Shown: positions 26,491-35,148 of the stretch, piece by piece
Layout of the letters: each line of letters opens with the position of its first letter
How positions within the stretch are numbered: position 1 is the first letter of the stretch
NCBI GenBank assembly: GCA_944800085.1
Contig: CALYLO010000001.1
Location: forward strand, 1,265,001 to 1,329,000
Reading direction: 5' to 3'
Length of the DNA stretch: 64,000 nt
DNA from: Paenibacillus melissococcoides
GTDB lineage: Bacteria > Bacillota > Bacilli > Paenibacillales > Paenibacillaceae
Position numbers and translations under genes: made by a program
Notes under the pieces: generated by a model
What the model saw: only the letters and a program-made list of their open reading frames with translations
Database searches by the model: none
What the model was told of the DNA's origin: nothing

Positions 26491-27354
26491 GTGCCGATTG
26501 CCCGCTTGAACGGTGTCAGCCTGCACTATCATGTCCGAGGCAAAGGGGTGCCCATCATCTGGATCCATCCGCCATTGCTGACATCGGAAAATTTCAATTA
26601 CCAGATGGCCCAATTGTCCGACAGCTTCCGGGTCATCACGTTCGATATTCGGGGCCACGGCTACAGCGGCCCGTCTGAAGAGCCGATCACATACCGGCTC
26701 ATCGTCGAGGATATGCTCGCCCTTATGGATAAGCTGGGCGTGAAGCAAGCGTATGTCGGCGGTTACTCTACCGGAGGATCGATCGCCCTGCATGCGCTCT
26801 TATCCGCCCCGGAGAGGTTTCTCGGCGGCATCATGATCAGCGCGATGTCCGAAGCGAGCGATTGGTGGCTGCGCGGCCGCATCCGCGCGGCGGCAGCCTT
26901 CACGCGCTGGAAGGCCAAGTCGCTCATGTCGTGGGCAGTCACATGGGGGAACGCCGACAGCCGCCTGACCTATAAGAATCTTCACCGAGCGGCCAGGAGA
27001 GGAAATAATGCCAACTGGAGGCAATATTACCAGTACAGCTTGACTTACAATTGCACGGATCGGCTGCAGGATATCAAGGCGCCGGTGCTGCTCATCTACG
27101 GGCAGAGCGACAGAAGCTTCCACAAATATGCGCTTATCCTGCATCATGGCTTACCGAACAGCCAATTGTACTGGATCCCGAAGGCGAAGCATCAAATTCC
27201 GACTAAAAATGCATTGGAGATGAATTGGCTGATCGAGCAGTGGGTGAAGAACCGCTGCAAGACGCTGCCTGAGGAGCGGGAGGAAGCGTTGGAACGGTTA
27301 GGGCATTTGTACGGTGCCGATAGGGATGCTCCGGAAGAACAGATTCAGCATTGA
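26491..27354 (+). CDS. alpha/beta hydrolase (287 aa)
   Basis: The fold is clear: oxyanion-type IIWIHPPLL, FDIRGHGYSG, the nucleophile elbow GGYSTGGS (Ser), the acid in LIYGQSDRS and the His in PKAKHQIP. It belongs to the large esterase/lactonase/haloperoxidase-like group and the substrate cannot be predicted. A GTG start at 26491 is favoured because AGAGAGG lies seven bases upstream; GTG 26482 would overlap that site. The gene follows the broken tetR. Confidence 0.85.
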   Translation: MPIARLNGVSLHYHVRGKGVPIIWIHPPLLTSENFNYQMAQLSDSFRVITFDIRGHGYSGPSEEPITYRLIVEDMLALMDKLGVKQAYVGGYSTGGSIALHALLSAPERFLGGIMISAMSEASDWWLRGRIRAAAAFTRWKAKSLMSWAVTWGNADSRLTYKNLHRAARRGNNANWRQYYQYSLTYNCTDRLQDIKAPVLLIYGQSDRSFHKYALILHHGLPNSQLYWIPKAKHQIPTKNALEMNWLIEQWVKNRCKTLPEEREEALERLGHLYGADRDAPEEQIQH

Positions 27355-27385
27355 CGTTCGTGTTTTTGTTTAACATGCGGAACAG

Positions 27386-27407
27386 GGCCTCTACGGAGGC
27401 CTTTTTT
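27386..27407 (+). terminator. rho-independent terminator of the hydrolase gene
   Basis: GGCCTC-TACG-GAGGCC followed by six Ts. Confidence 0.85.
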
Positions 27408-27530
27408 GTGATCGGGACTTTCTTGCATGATGAATAAAAGCAAAGCATAAGCAGGGAAATGGCGCTGCAGCAGCGAATTGTTTTATGTTAGCGTGTTAAC
27501 TGCGAATCACGTTAACAGGAGAAGATGTCA

Positions 27531-27850
27531 ATGAACATGGAGAATGATCCCCGCGATACCGTCGTTATTTTTATCCGGCATGCGGAGTCGGAATACGCGG
27601 CAGGCCGCGAACGGGAACGGGAATTGACCGAGCGGGGAATGAAGGACGCCCGCCGTGTCAGCCAGGCGCTAGCCATGGAGCCGATTGATCATGTTTATTC
27701 CAAGTCCGTACGCCCGGGCCATCCTGACGGTTCAAGCGCTGGCTGACGCGAGAGGATTGACGGTGAGCACGGTGGAGGAACTTCATGAACGCCGTATCGC
27801 CGGCGGCGATCACCCGCTGACTGCGAATCAGTTCATGGCGGCGAAGCGGC
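27531..27850 (+). pseudogene. histidine phosphatase relic with frameshift and lost C-terminus
   Basis: VVIFIRHAESEYAAGRERER carries the RHA/RHG catalytic motif. After VYS one extra A shifts the frame near 27704, and the neighbouring frame continues SPYARAILTVQALADARGL and EELHERRIAGGDHPLTANQF. The protein then breaks off and runs into a hotdog-fold gene. The second catalytic His is missing. AGGAGA precedes the ATG pair at 27525 and 27531; the dyad GTTAAC-N9-GTTAAC lies just upstream and could be an operator. Confidence 0.7.
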
Positions 27851-27851
27851 G

Positions 27852-28130
27852 GTACCGACGATGCCGCATACGATGATCGTCGAGGCTTTGGCCCAATTGG
27901 GCGCGTTGGCGTCGATGGGACATGGCGGCAGTCTCGGCTTTCTGTCATCCATCAAGGGAGCGGAATTCTGCGGTCATGCCTCACCGGGGGACTGCCTGGA
28001 TCTCGAGTACACGCATATTAAGGCAAGGCGGGGCTTTATCATTGGCAGCGGCCAGGCTGCGGTCAACGGCAAAGTGATTGTGAAAGTGGATGAGATTATG
28101 GTATATGTGGAAAGCGATAATAAACAATAG
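27852..28130 (+). pseudogene. FabZ-like hydroxyacyl-ACP dehydratase, N-terminus missing
   Basis: TMPHTMIVEALAQLGALASM is the central helix region of FabZ-type hotdog dehydratases (normally HFPGxPxMPGxLxxEAxAQ). The rest of the domain follows: GHASPGDCLDLEYTHIKARR and KVIVKVDEIMVYV. The N-terminal strand and catalytic His segment are absent; the sequence is fused to the histidine phosphatase relic. This is a deletion joining two genes. The usual catalytic Glu remains in VEALAQ. Confidence 0.65.
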
Positions 28131-28194
28131 CCTTTTATTCTTTATATACAAAAAAATACCTTAATATGCATATTATAATTGAATATTTATTCAT

Positions 28195-28224
28195 CCCTCT
28201 CCAGCCTATGGGGAGGGATTTTTT
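28195..28224 (+). terminator. rho-independent terminator
   Basis: CCCTCTCC and GGGGAGGG around AGCCTAT, followed by ATTTTTT, after the fused relics. Confidence 0.75.
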
Positions 28225-28484
28225 ACTCCCTGCCACAAATCGCTCTTTTGCTATGTGACAACAGGAGGCAACAAAAATTTTACACTGGGGATTTACAAAA
28301 CGTTCATAGGCAAGTATTATATCTTTAACTACCTGGCTTACGCAGAAACAACCAGAATCCTGCATAATTATTTGACCAAAGTTCGAAAAGTTTTCCAGCG
28401 TTTCCCGCTTGCCGGCAAACCATTAACTTCGTTACTGCTTAGTGTCAACATAAATTATTTTATGAATGTAGGGGGAGTTGTATA

Positions 28485-30260
28485 GTGAAGAAAAGTTGGG
28501 TTATTTTTCTATGCTTGCTGTTGTCGCTAACGCTGGTGCTGTCGGCATGCGGCGGTGGCGGCAATGCCGCGGATCCGTCTAAAGAACCGGCTCAAGAGCA
28601 GCAGGGCAATGAGCCGGAGAAGAAGGAGGATGGAGAGCAGGCTTCGGAACCGGAGGAATCCGGGAGCGTCAACGAAGGGATTGTGAAGGCGTCCGAACCG
28701 AGCAAGTCGCCCGCTACGGCCACATCCCGGACAGATACCCTCATTATCGGCATGACCGCGCCGGCTGGAATCTTTCATCCTCTCTATGCAGAGACGGCTT
28801 ATGATCAGTACGTTACGAGAACGTTGTTCAAGGCGATGCTCGAGGTGCAGAAGGACGGGACGTATGCCCCTGTGCTGGCGGAAAAATACGAAGTATCTCC
28901 GGATTATCTGACTCACACGTACAAGCTGAAGGAAGGCTTGAAGTTCAGCGACGGTTCGCCGTTGACGGCGGAAGACGTCGCCTTCACGATTACCGTGCTG
29001 CATGACAAATCGTATGACGGTCCTAGCGACATCCTCAGAGACGCCAAAATCAAAGGCGGTCAGGAATACTTCGACGGCAAAGCAACCTCCATTGAAGGCA
29101 TCAAGGTTATCGATCCTCTCACCATTGAATTCACAACGATTGAACCTAGCGCCCTGGCGCAGTCCGCAATCGGCGCGACAGGCATTCTCCCGAAAGCCTA
29201 TTACGGAAAAGATTACAAGCAGGGCAATTTGAGTTATATGAATGAGCTGTTCACGAAGCCGCTTGGCAACGGGCCATACAAGCTGGAGAAATTCCAGGCT
29301 GGCCAAGATGTATCCTTTGTTGCCAATGAGCACTACTTCAAAGGCGCACCGAAAATTCCGAAGCTGATCTACAAGTTCACGACGGACGAGACAAACGCCC
29401 AGTTGCTGCAGACCGGGGAGACGGATATGGACTTCATCTCCGCGAACCGTGATAACTTCGAACTTCTGCAATCGATGGGCTTCCTCGATATATCCTTGTT
29501 CCCGACGAATGGTTACGGTTACATCGCCTTCAACCATAACCGGGCGAAGTTCCAGGATGTGAAGGTCCGTCAGGCATTGGCGATCGGCCTCGACCGCGAG
29601 CAAATCGTGGAAGCCGTATACCAAGGCTATGCCGATGTCATCAACGTGCCGCAATCGAAGCTGTCCTGGTCTTATACCGATGAAGTAAACAAGTACGAGT
29701 TCAACCTGGAAATAGCGAAGCAACTGCTCGAAGAGGCGGGCTGGAAGGTCGGCGCGGATGGCATACGTGAAAAAGACGGCGAGAAATTCAAGATCAATTT
29801 CGCGGCTACCTCGCCGAACGTGGTGAATGACGCGATTATTCCGGTAGCGCAAGCGAACTACAAGGAATTGGGCATCGAATTCGTTGCCGAGCAAATGGAC
29901 TTCAACGCAGTTATCGAGAAGCGGAAAAAGGGCGATTTCGATATGCTGTTCATGGCTTGGGGCCTCAGTCCAGATCCGCAAGGAGCACAAAATATCTTTA
30001 TTACCGGAGGATCGCAGAACGAAATCGGCTACTCCAATAAAAAAGTCGACGAGCTGTTCGAAAAGGGCGGCAAAACGCTGGATATTGAGGAGCGGAAAGC
30101 GATCTACAAGGAGTTGTATCAGGAGCTTAATGAAGATCTGCCATACATCTTCATGTACCAGCGGCGCGATATGTGGGGCAATAATGCGCGCTTTACCGGG
30201 CTTGATATGACGCCTTACCGCGACTTCTCTTATGGTGTAGATTCATTGATGATTAATTAA
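28485..30260 (+). CDS. peptide ABC transporter substrate-binding lipoprotein, copy 1
   Basis: A lipoprotein signal (VIFLCLLLSLTLVLSAC, lipobox LSAC) tethers the 591-residue SBP_bac_5 (OppA/DppA-like) receptor outside the membrane. A charged linker rich in Glu, Lys and Pro (about 25-75) leads to the binding domain: YKLKEGLKFSDGSPLTAEDV, GNGPYKLEKFQAGQD, FNHNRAKFQDVKVRQALAIG and the C-terminal EDLPYIFMYQRRDMWG. GTG start after GGGGGAG. No permease or ATPase genes are adjacent, so the partner transporter must be elsewhere. A near-identical paralogue lies at 44311. Confidence 0.92.
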   Translation: MKKSWVIFLCLLLSLTLVLSACGGGGNAADPSKEPAQEQQGNEPEKKEDGEQASEPEESGSVNEGIVKASEPSKSPATATSRTDTLIIGMTAPAGIFHPLYAETAYDQYVTRTLFKAMLEVQKDGTYAPVLAEKYEVSPDYLTHTYKLKEGLKFSDGSPLTAEDVAFTITVLHDKSYDGPSDILRDAKIKGGQEYFDGKATSIEGIKVIDPLTIEFTTIEPSALAQSAIGATGILPKAYYGKDYKQGNLSYMNELFTKPLGNGPYKLEKFQAGQDVSFVANEHYFKGAPKIPKLIYKFTTDETNAQLLQTGETDMDFISANRDNFELLQSMGFLDISLFPTNGYGYIAFNHNRAKFQDVKVRQALAIGLDREQIVEAVYQGYADVINVPQSKLSWSYTDEVNKYEFNLEIAKQLLEEAGWKVGADGIREKDGEKFKINFAATSPNVVNDAIIPVAQANYKELGIEFVAEQMDFNAVIEKRKKGDFDMLFMAWGLSPDPQGAQNIFITGGSQNEIGYSNKKVDELFEKGGKTLDIEERKAIYKELYQELNEDLPYIFMYQRRDMWGNNARFTGLDMTPYRDFSYGVDSLMIN

Positions 30261-30274
30261 TCCAATCTTGCCGA

Positions 30275-30306
30275 ACCCTCTCCCGTCATGACGGGGGAGG
30301 GTTTTT
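30275..30306 (+). terminator. rho-independent terminator of binding-protein copy 1
   Basis: CCCTCTCCCGTC and GACGGGGGAGGG followed by five Ts. Confidence 0.85.
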
Positions 30307-30329
30307 GCGACAGGAGGGAGTTGGAATAT

Positions 30330-30560
30330 ATGCTCGACCCGCAGACAAACAGAAAACAATATTTCTAAACAGTGATTTTGCAATCGAGTCGATAAAACGT
30401 TCCAAGGAGCGGGCCTTGGCAATCGTTAAATTCGTTGACCAGATGATAAAAGTGTATCGGATTCTGTGTGAGTCATCGGGCCGGCGGAGGACTTGAGGCG
30501 GTATGACACCTTAACGACGCTGTTTTTCGGGGGCGATGGAGTTTGGCAGTCATGCGATTA
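30330..30560 (+). pseudogene. possible phage transcriptional regulator relic (ArpU-like)
   Basis: Pieces in different frames (MLDPQTNRKQYF; FAIESIKRSKERALAIVKF; YRILCESSG; EDLRRYDTLTTLFFGGDGV) resemble the start of phage late-gene regulators of the ArpU/RinA type, which precede terminase genes. The resemblance is by eye and weak, but the position upstream of a terminase relic fits. At least two frame changes are needed. Confidence 0.35.
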
Positions 30561-30937
30561 AGTCGCCACTGACGACGTGTTTTACCCGTGGTATTATGGT
30601 AGTGTGAAAAAATATAGATGTGGTCGCGGTGAACGGTCGACCACATCTTTTGCCATTCGGTACAGTTAGGCATATCGCCTTTGTTCAAGAGCTCAAAAGG
30701 TTGAACGTTTAATCTATTTTTTATTTTCCTCCTAATGTGTCGCTTCTGTTTGGGCAGTTGATGATCTTTTATACCTTTATCAGATATATTTGTGTTTTGT
30801 TCGTAGGTTTTATTTTGAGCTTCTTTTAACACAAATAAATGGCTTTGCATTGGGTCTTGAACGATCATTTTTGAGCTACACTCAATGAATAGAAACAGCA
30901 GGAAAAGAATAAGAGCAATTATGGTAAATCCAAACAC
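30473..30937 (-). CDS. hypothetical protein with N-terminal hydrophobic segment, doubtful
   Basis: GTG start without a clear ribosome site. The N-terminus (FTIIALILFLLFLFIEC) is a good membrane anchor or lipoprotein signal, followed by a polar, Lys/Asn-rich stretch. The C-terminal third overlaps the phage-regulator relic on the other strand and looks like chance coding. If real, only the first 120 or so residues may be meaningful. The stretch 30310-30950 holds nothing else I can identify. Confidence 0.25.
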   Translation of the reverse strand: MFGFTIIALILFLLFLFIECSSKMIVQDPMQSHLFVLKEAQNKTYEQNTNISDKGIKDHQLPKQKRHIRRKIKNRLNVQPFELLNKGDMPNCTEWQKMWSTVHRDHIYIFSHYHNTTGKTRRQWRLNRMTAKLHRPRKTASLRCHTASSPPPAR

Positions 30938-30950
30938 GTTCAGAACTTGA

Positions 30951-31190
30951 TGTCACAGCCATGGGGATACACCTACAGAGGCATTCGCGATGATCAGTGA
31001 CGCAATGGAAGGCTATTTTGAGGTAATGCTGGAGAATGGCTGCGACATCCCGGAGCCGGCTGCACATGATGCGTACAGTGGCAGGTTCAATGTGCGTCTG
31101 CCCAAGACCCTTCACCGGCAGCTGGCGGAGCAGGCAGAACGGGAAGGTGTATCCTTAAATCAATACGTGCTTTACAAATTGAGTCGCTGA
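30951..31190 (+). pseudogene. hicB-type antitoxin, 5' truncated
   Basis: The frame reads CHSHGDTPTEAFAMISDAME, the HicB partial RNase H fold, and ends in a ribbon-helix-helix: RFNVRLPKTLHRQLAEQAER, SLNQYVLYKLSR. A stop lies directly before it, so the first 25 or so residues are missing. An internal ATG at 30990 could give a 66-residue protein with the DNA-binding part only. No hicA toxin gene is nearby. Confidence 0.7.
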
Positions 31191-31212
31191 TTATTCAGCG
31201 GCTTTTTATTTT
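31183..31212 (+). terminator. rho-independent terminator
   Basis: GTCGCTGATTATTCAGCGGC followed by TTTTTATT. An almost identical terminator occurs at 38436-38462. Confidence 0.7.
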
Positions 31213-31328
31213 GCCACAAAGGATGGTGAAAGAGGATGAATCTATTGAAATGGCTGATTAGGGTAACGGCATATAGGGAAAAGGCCGCACCAAGGTACCG
31301 GAGTGAATGCAGTCTAAATGATATTACA

Positions 31329-31355
31329 TAAAAACAGTTGCCAAAGGGCAACTGT
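31329..31355 (-). terminator. rho-independent terminator of the 29-aa peptide gene
   Basis: On the minus strand ACAGTTGCC-CTTT-GGCAACTGT is followed by five Ts, seven bases after the stop codon of the peptide gene. Confidence 0.8.
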
Positions 31356-31361
31356 TATAAG

Positions 31362-31451
31362 TTATAGGCGAGCCAATGTTATTACTACCTCAATTACAAC
31401 GTCAATTAATACTTCTAACAGGTCTTTTGCCAATCGTTCTAAACGTTCCAT
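31362..31451 (-). CDS. 29-residue hydrophobic/amphipathic peptide, possible type I toxin
   Basis: A perfect AGGAGGTGG ribosome site lies four bases before an ATG that opens a 29-codon frame (MERLERLAKDLLEVLIDVV through VVITLARL). A strong intrinsic terminator follows at once. The peptide has a charged amphipathic N-terminal half and an Ile/Val-rich membrane-compatible C-terminal half. Strong translation signals, tiny size, membrane segment and tight terminator are the layout of type I toxins, but no antisense RNA promoter could be confirmed and no known family matches. A longer frame to 31568 exists, but the ribosome site marks this start. Confidence 0.5.
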   Translation of the reverse strand: MERLERLAKDLLEVLIDVVIEVVITLARL

Positions 31452-31645
31452 CGTACCACCTCCTGTTGTTATGTAGTAATAAGTAATACGCAGGAATATC
31501 TTTCTGGTTTTCGAAAAATTCACTAAAACGGTCCAGCGTATGTGTGAAGATGGAAGGCTAAGAGCCAAATGTGTACATGGAGTATGGTTAATAGATCATC
31601 CTTAACAGGGTGCATTTTCTTATTTCACGGAGAGGGGCTGATAAC

Positions 31646-31912
31646 ATGGCAGGAGAACGGAAAAATAAGTACCATTCACATGTTGAACCCAAGCTCCTGC
31701 TTATAGAAGCACGGGCGAGGGACGGGACAATAGACGAGGATACAGCCAAGAAATTAGGCGTTGCTTACTCGACATTCAGAGAGTATGTCGAGAAGTACCC
31801 GGCATTATCGGCAGCCTGAAAAAGGGGCAAGGAAGTAGCTGGCATTGAGGTCGAGAATGCCCTATTCAGGCGTACAATCGGCTATTAGTAAGACGAAGTG
31901 ACCCGGGAAGCT
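31646..31912 (+). pseudogene. phage terminase small-subunit-like gene, broken by stop codons
   Basis: GGAGAGGGG precedes ATG 31646. MAGERKNKYHSHVEPKLLLI, then DEDTAKKLGVAYSTFREYVE is the helix-turn-helix DNA-packaging small subunit pattern. TGA at 31817 interrupts it. The same frame goes on as KRGKEVAGIEVENALFRRTI, then hits TAG TAA where family members read YKYDEVTRE. Three nonsense positions in an otherwise preserved frame show point-mutational decay. Confidence 0.65.
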
Positions 31913-31921
31913 GATTCGCTG

Positions 31922-33080
31922 ATGGTTGACCTGGAGACAATCAAACGATATGCCCTAATCGAGCTCGCATCCCGCGAGTTTTTTACTTTTGCCAGGCAAT
32001 GGCGCCGGACTTCTACCGGGATGATCGGACATACCTAGTCGAGCTGTGCGGCGAGATGCAGGACTTTTACGAGTCCGACGACGACATTCTCATAATTAAC
32101 CTCCCGCCTCGGCACGGCAAGTCCAGGACGGCCTCCATGTTCGCCCAATGGGTATACGGCAAGAACCAGCAGGAGAAGGTCATGACCGGCTCGTATAACG
32201 AGACATTGTCCACGACGTTCTCCAAGGCTGTCCGCGACGGTATCAGCAGGGTCAAGGCTGACGAGAAGAAGATCGTATACAGCGACATCTTCCCGGGCGT
32301 CCGTATCAAACGCGGCGACGGGGCAATGACCTGTGGAGCCTGGAGGGTGGATATAACAACTACCTGGCGACGTCTCCGACTGGTACGGCGACCGGCTTCG
32401 GGGCCACTATTTTGATGATTGACGACCTTATCAAGAATCCGAGGAGGCCGCTAACGAGAATACGCTGGAGAAACATTGGGATTGCTTTACGAATACGATG
32501 CTGTCCCGCTTAGAGGAAGGCGGCAAGATCATCATTATCATGACCCGCTGGGCGACCGGCGACCTGGCCGGGCGAGCCCTGGAGCACTTCAAAGAGGAAC
32601 GCAAGAAGGTCCGGCTGCTGACCATGAAGGCGCTCCAGGATGACGGCTCGATGCTGTGCCCGGATATCCTTTCCCGTAAGAGTTATGACATGAAGGTTCG
32701 GGCCATGGGCGAGGATATCGCCAGTGCGAACTATTAGCAGATTCCGATCGACATCAAAGGGAAGCTGTACAGCAGCTTCAAGACATACGAACGGCTGCCG
32801 GTTGATGCTAACGGCAATTCGCTGTTTACTGGCATTTACGCTTACTGTGACTCCGCCGATGTGCAACATCATCTGGGGCGTGTACAATAAAGAGGCGTAT
32901 ATCCTGGATGTCATCTATACAAAAGTAGCCAATGGAGATTTCAGAGCCCGCCGTCGCGAAGGCTCTTTTTGAGTTACAGGTGAACAAGGCTCGAATCAAC
33001 AACGGCGGCCGGGCGTTCGCTCGGAACGTGAAGCGGGTCCTGGAGGAAGAACACCGGAGTAACCGAACGGACGTGAGTTG
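31922..33080 (+). pseudogene. phage terminase large subunit 1, multiply disrupted
   Basis: The ATPase half carries the Walker A LPPRHGKSRTASMFAQW after an adenine-binding-like N-terminus (ELASREFFTFARQ). The remaining pieces, in several frames, are ILMIDDLIKNPEEAANENTL (Walker B region), KIIIIMTRWATGDLAGRAL (motif III region), YSSFKTYERLPVDANGN and the nuclease-half fragments NNGGRAFARNVKRVLEEEHR. At least three frameshifts and one in-frame TAG (near 32736) separate them. It differs from the second terminase relic at 39500-40167. Confidence 0.82.
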
Positions 33081-33085
33081 GTTCC

Positions 33086-33340
33086 ATGCTAATGACAGAT
33101 GATCGTGAAGACTTACGCATCTATGAACATCCCGAAAACTTTATTACCCTGACCGTTAATTTAGATGGTAATGGGTATGTAGACAATCTGACTGTTGGAG
33201 ATCTGAACGCTTTTATCATGGGAAAACAGGAGCAAGCCCCGGCATTATGCGAGGGCTTTTTTATGTGTTATGCAGACTGGGGACGGTGGGGACAAAATGG
33301 GGACAGACTCAACGTCTCGACTCAGAATAGACTCCATTAA
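33086..33340 (+). CDS. small hypothetical protein in phage remnant, doubtful
   Basis: The frame MLMTDDREDLRIYEHPENF, then ITLTVNLDGNGYVDNLTVGD looks protein-like, but it runs through a terminator-like hairpin (AGCCC...GGGCTTTTTT, 33234-33262), so the natural end is unclear. There is no ribosome site. It may be a leftover of a small phage gene. Confidence 0.25.
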   Translation: MLMTDDREDLRIYEHPENFITLTVNLDGNGYVDNLTVGDLNAFIMGKQEQAPALCEGFFMCYADWGRWGQNGDRLNVSTQNRLH

Positions 33341-33488
33341 ACTACAAAAACAAAAGAAAAAAGGGGGTGTCTCACAGGCACTGCAAAATGATGGAGATGA
33401 CGAGGTAACAGAGAATGTGGATGCGGGAAAAACGGCGGCGCGCAAACCGGTGAAAGATGGATGAAGCAGTGAAATGCTGCGTGGATGC

Positions 33489-35000
33489 CACTAGCGTTGC
33501 ATCAATCTTTTTACGAAAATTTCTATCCCATAAGTCTCTATATTTGTAACTTATTGAACTATATTCATGGACAAAAATAAAGAAATCTCCTATTGTTGAG
33601 TTACCCTAACGTTATCCATAAAACGCCTCAACAAAGGAGATTTCTTATGGATAACGTACCGAATCATAACGTCATTTGTCAATGCCTAAAATGGTTACAT
33701 GTCCATTCTACTCGACACGAGTCATTGGATTACCGGGCCCAAAAGCTGTTTGTCGGCTCTTCGACACTCTTATTTGTAGAGGCACAGCTTCAGCAACGAG
33801 ACTCATACAAAGTCATGTCAGAGCATGTAGCGGCTAATCCTGAATTTCAAGATCTTCTGGGTCTCAAGAGCATAAGCGCTTCTCAACTATCGCGGAAGCT
33901 GAAACGGCTGCCTATGGAGTATCTTCAGACGCTCTTTTTCTCGCTCATTGATCGAATCAAGCAACTTACAAAAGGGAAACGCGGCATTACGCCTGGTATT
34001 GGTAAACTCAAGCTAATCGATTCATCGGGAATTACACTACCTCCCATTCTCGCGAAATGGTCCTATTGTTCCAAAAGTAGCCATGGCGTGAAGATGCACA
34101 CCTCCTTGGTCGTTGCGGACTCCAAAACGATGTATCCAGACAAGATCGTCGCTTCAACCAAAGATGTAGCCGATCATGAAGTCGTGTTGGAATTTACAGT
34201 GGATAAAGATGCGACCTACGTGATGGACCGAGGATACCAGGTATACGACCATTTTCAGAAATGGGTAGAGGATAAGATTAAATTTGTTTGCCGCGTCAAG
34301 CAAAAGAGCCGGTTAACGATCATCAGAAAAAGAGACCTCCCCAAAAGGCAGAATGGGTTTATCCTTGATGCTGATGTGACGATGCCGGAGCTGCCAGCGG
34401 TTCTGCGTTTGATTGAGTTTAAGGATGACCAAGGGCGTACCTATCGAATTGTAACGAATCGATTTGACTTATCCGCACATCAAATTGCCGAGATTTATCG
34501 AAATCGCTGGCATATTGAGTTGTTTTTTAAATGGGTCAAGCAGCATATTCGATTGGTAAAACCCCACGGTTATACGGCCGAAGCGATTTGGAACCAAATG
34601 TATATTGCTTTAATCGCGTATGCTCTCTGTTTGCTGATTAAATTAACACTGGACTGTAAAAAGTCGACATGGGACCTCCTCCAGTTGATTCGCATCTATG
34701 CGGAAAAACCATGGGAAAATTTGATCGCTGCACTCAACCGCAAGCCGACTCGAACATCTAGAGGTCGACCAAAGCGAAATGGGAGACGTCCGAAAAAGGC
34801 AACAAAGTCGATGAAACCGAGACTGATTGTGACGTAATGACAAACGAAAACGATTTTTACATATAATGGATAACGCGTAGGGTCTGTTTCCAGCTCGACT
34901 TTTTTAGACTTAGCGCGGACATCGCAAATGTAAATATATATCATATATTGATGTTAATTGAAATTAGATTATGAACTAACCGCTCGATGCAACGCTAGTG
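33489..35000 (+). mobile_element. IS4-family insertion sequence with perfect 15-bp terminal inverted repeats
   Basis: CACTAGCGTTGCATC (33489-33503) and GATGCAACGCTAGTG (34986-35000) bound the element. No target duplication is visible: the flanks are GTGGATGC and CAAAAGTAC, and sequence present in the empty site is missing. Insertion was therefore followed by an adjacent deletion, or two copies recombined. Confidence 0.85.
33647..34837 (+). CDS. IS4 family transposase (396 aa)
   Basis: N-terminal DUF4372-like helices, then the DDE core: LKLIDSSGITLPP (first Asp), ATYVMDRGYQVYDHF (second Asp) and the IS4 YREK-like signature IYRNRWHIELFFKWVKQHI (Glu). ATG 33647 follows AAAGGAGATTTCTT, and the start fits family length. 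A basic C-terminal tail (TSRGRPKRNGRRPKK) may bind DNA. The gene is complete and may be active. Confidence 0.9.
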   Translation: MDNVPNHNVICQCLKWLHVHSTRHESLDYRAQKLFVGSSTLLFVEAQLQQRDSYKVMSEHVAANPEFQDLLGLKSISASQLSRKLKRLPMEYLQTLFFSLIDRIKQLTKGKRGITPGIGKLKLIDSSGITLPPILAKWSYCSKSSHGVKMHTSLVVADSKTMYPDKIVASTKDVADHEVVLEFTVDKDATYVMDRGYQVYDHFQKWVEDKIKFVCRVKQKSRLTIIRKRDLPKRQNGFILDADVTMPELPAVLRLIEFKDDQGRTYRIVTNRFDLSAHQIAEIYRNRWHIELFFKWVKQHIRLVKPHGYTAEAIWNQMYIALIAYALCLLIKLTLDCKKSTWDLLQLIRIYAEKPWENLIAALNRKPTRTSRGRPKRNGRRPKKATKSMKPRLIVT

Positions 35001-35148
35001 CAAAAGTACATGATGTTCATCGATTTTTGTCTTTTAACGATTGGATAGTCAGAAATTGATGCCGTTTTGCAGGATTCCCTGTCACGGAGTACACATCATA
35101 AAGGAAAAGTGTAGTTTTGCAGTTTTTCGGCGAGTCGAGCTTTGAGAA

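Larger units (their letters stand above)
28287..30310 (+). repeat. 2-kb segmental duplication, copy 1 (binding-protein gene plus leader and terminator)
   Basis: From GGGATTTACAAAAC through the 190-base leader, the whole gene and its terminator, this segment is nearly identical to 44112-46135 in the same orientation. Similarity fades outside. The copies are 15.8 kb apart. Confidence 0.85.
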
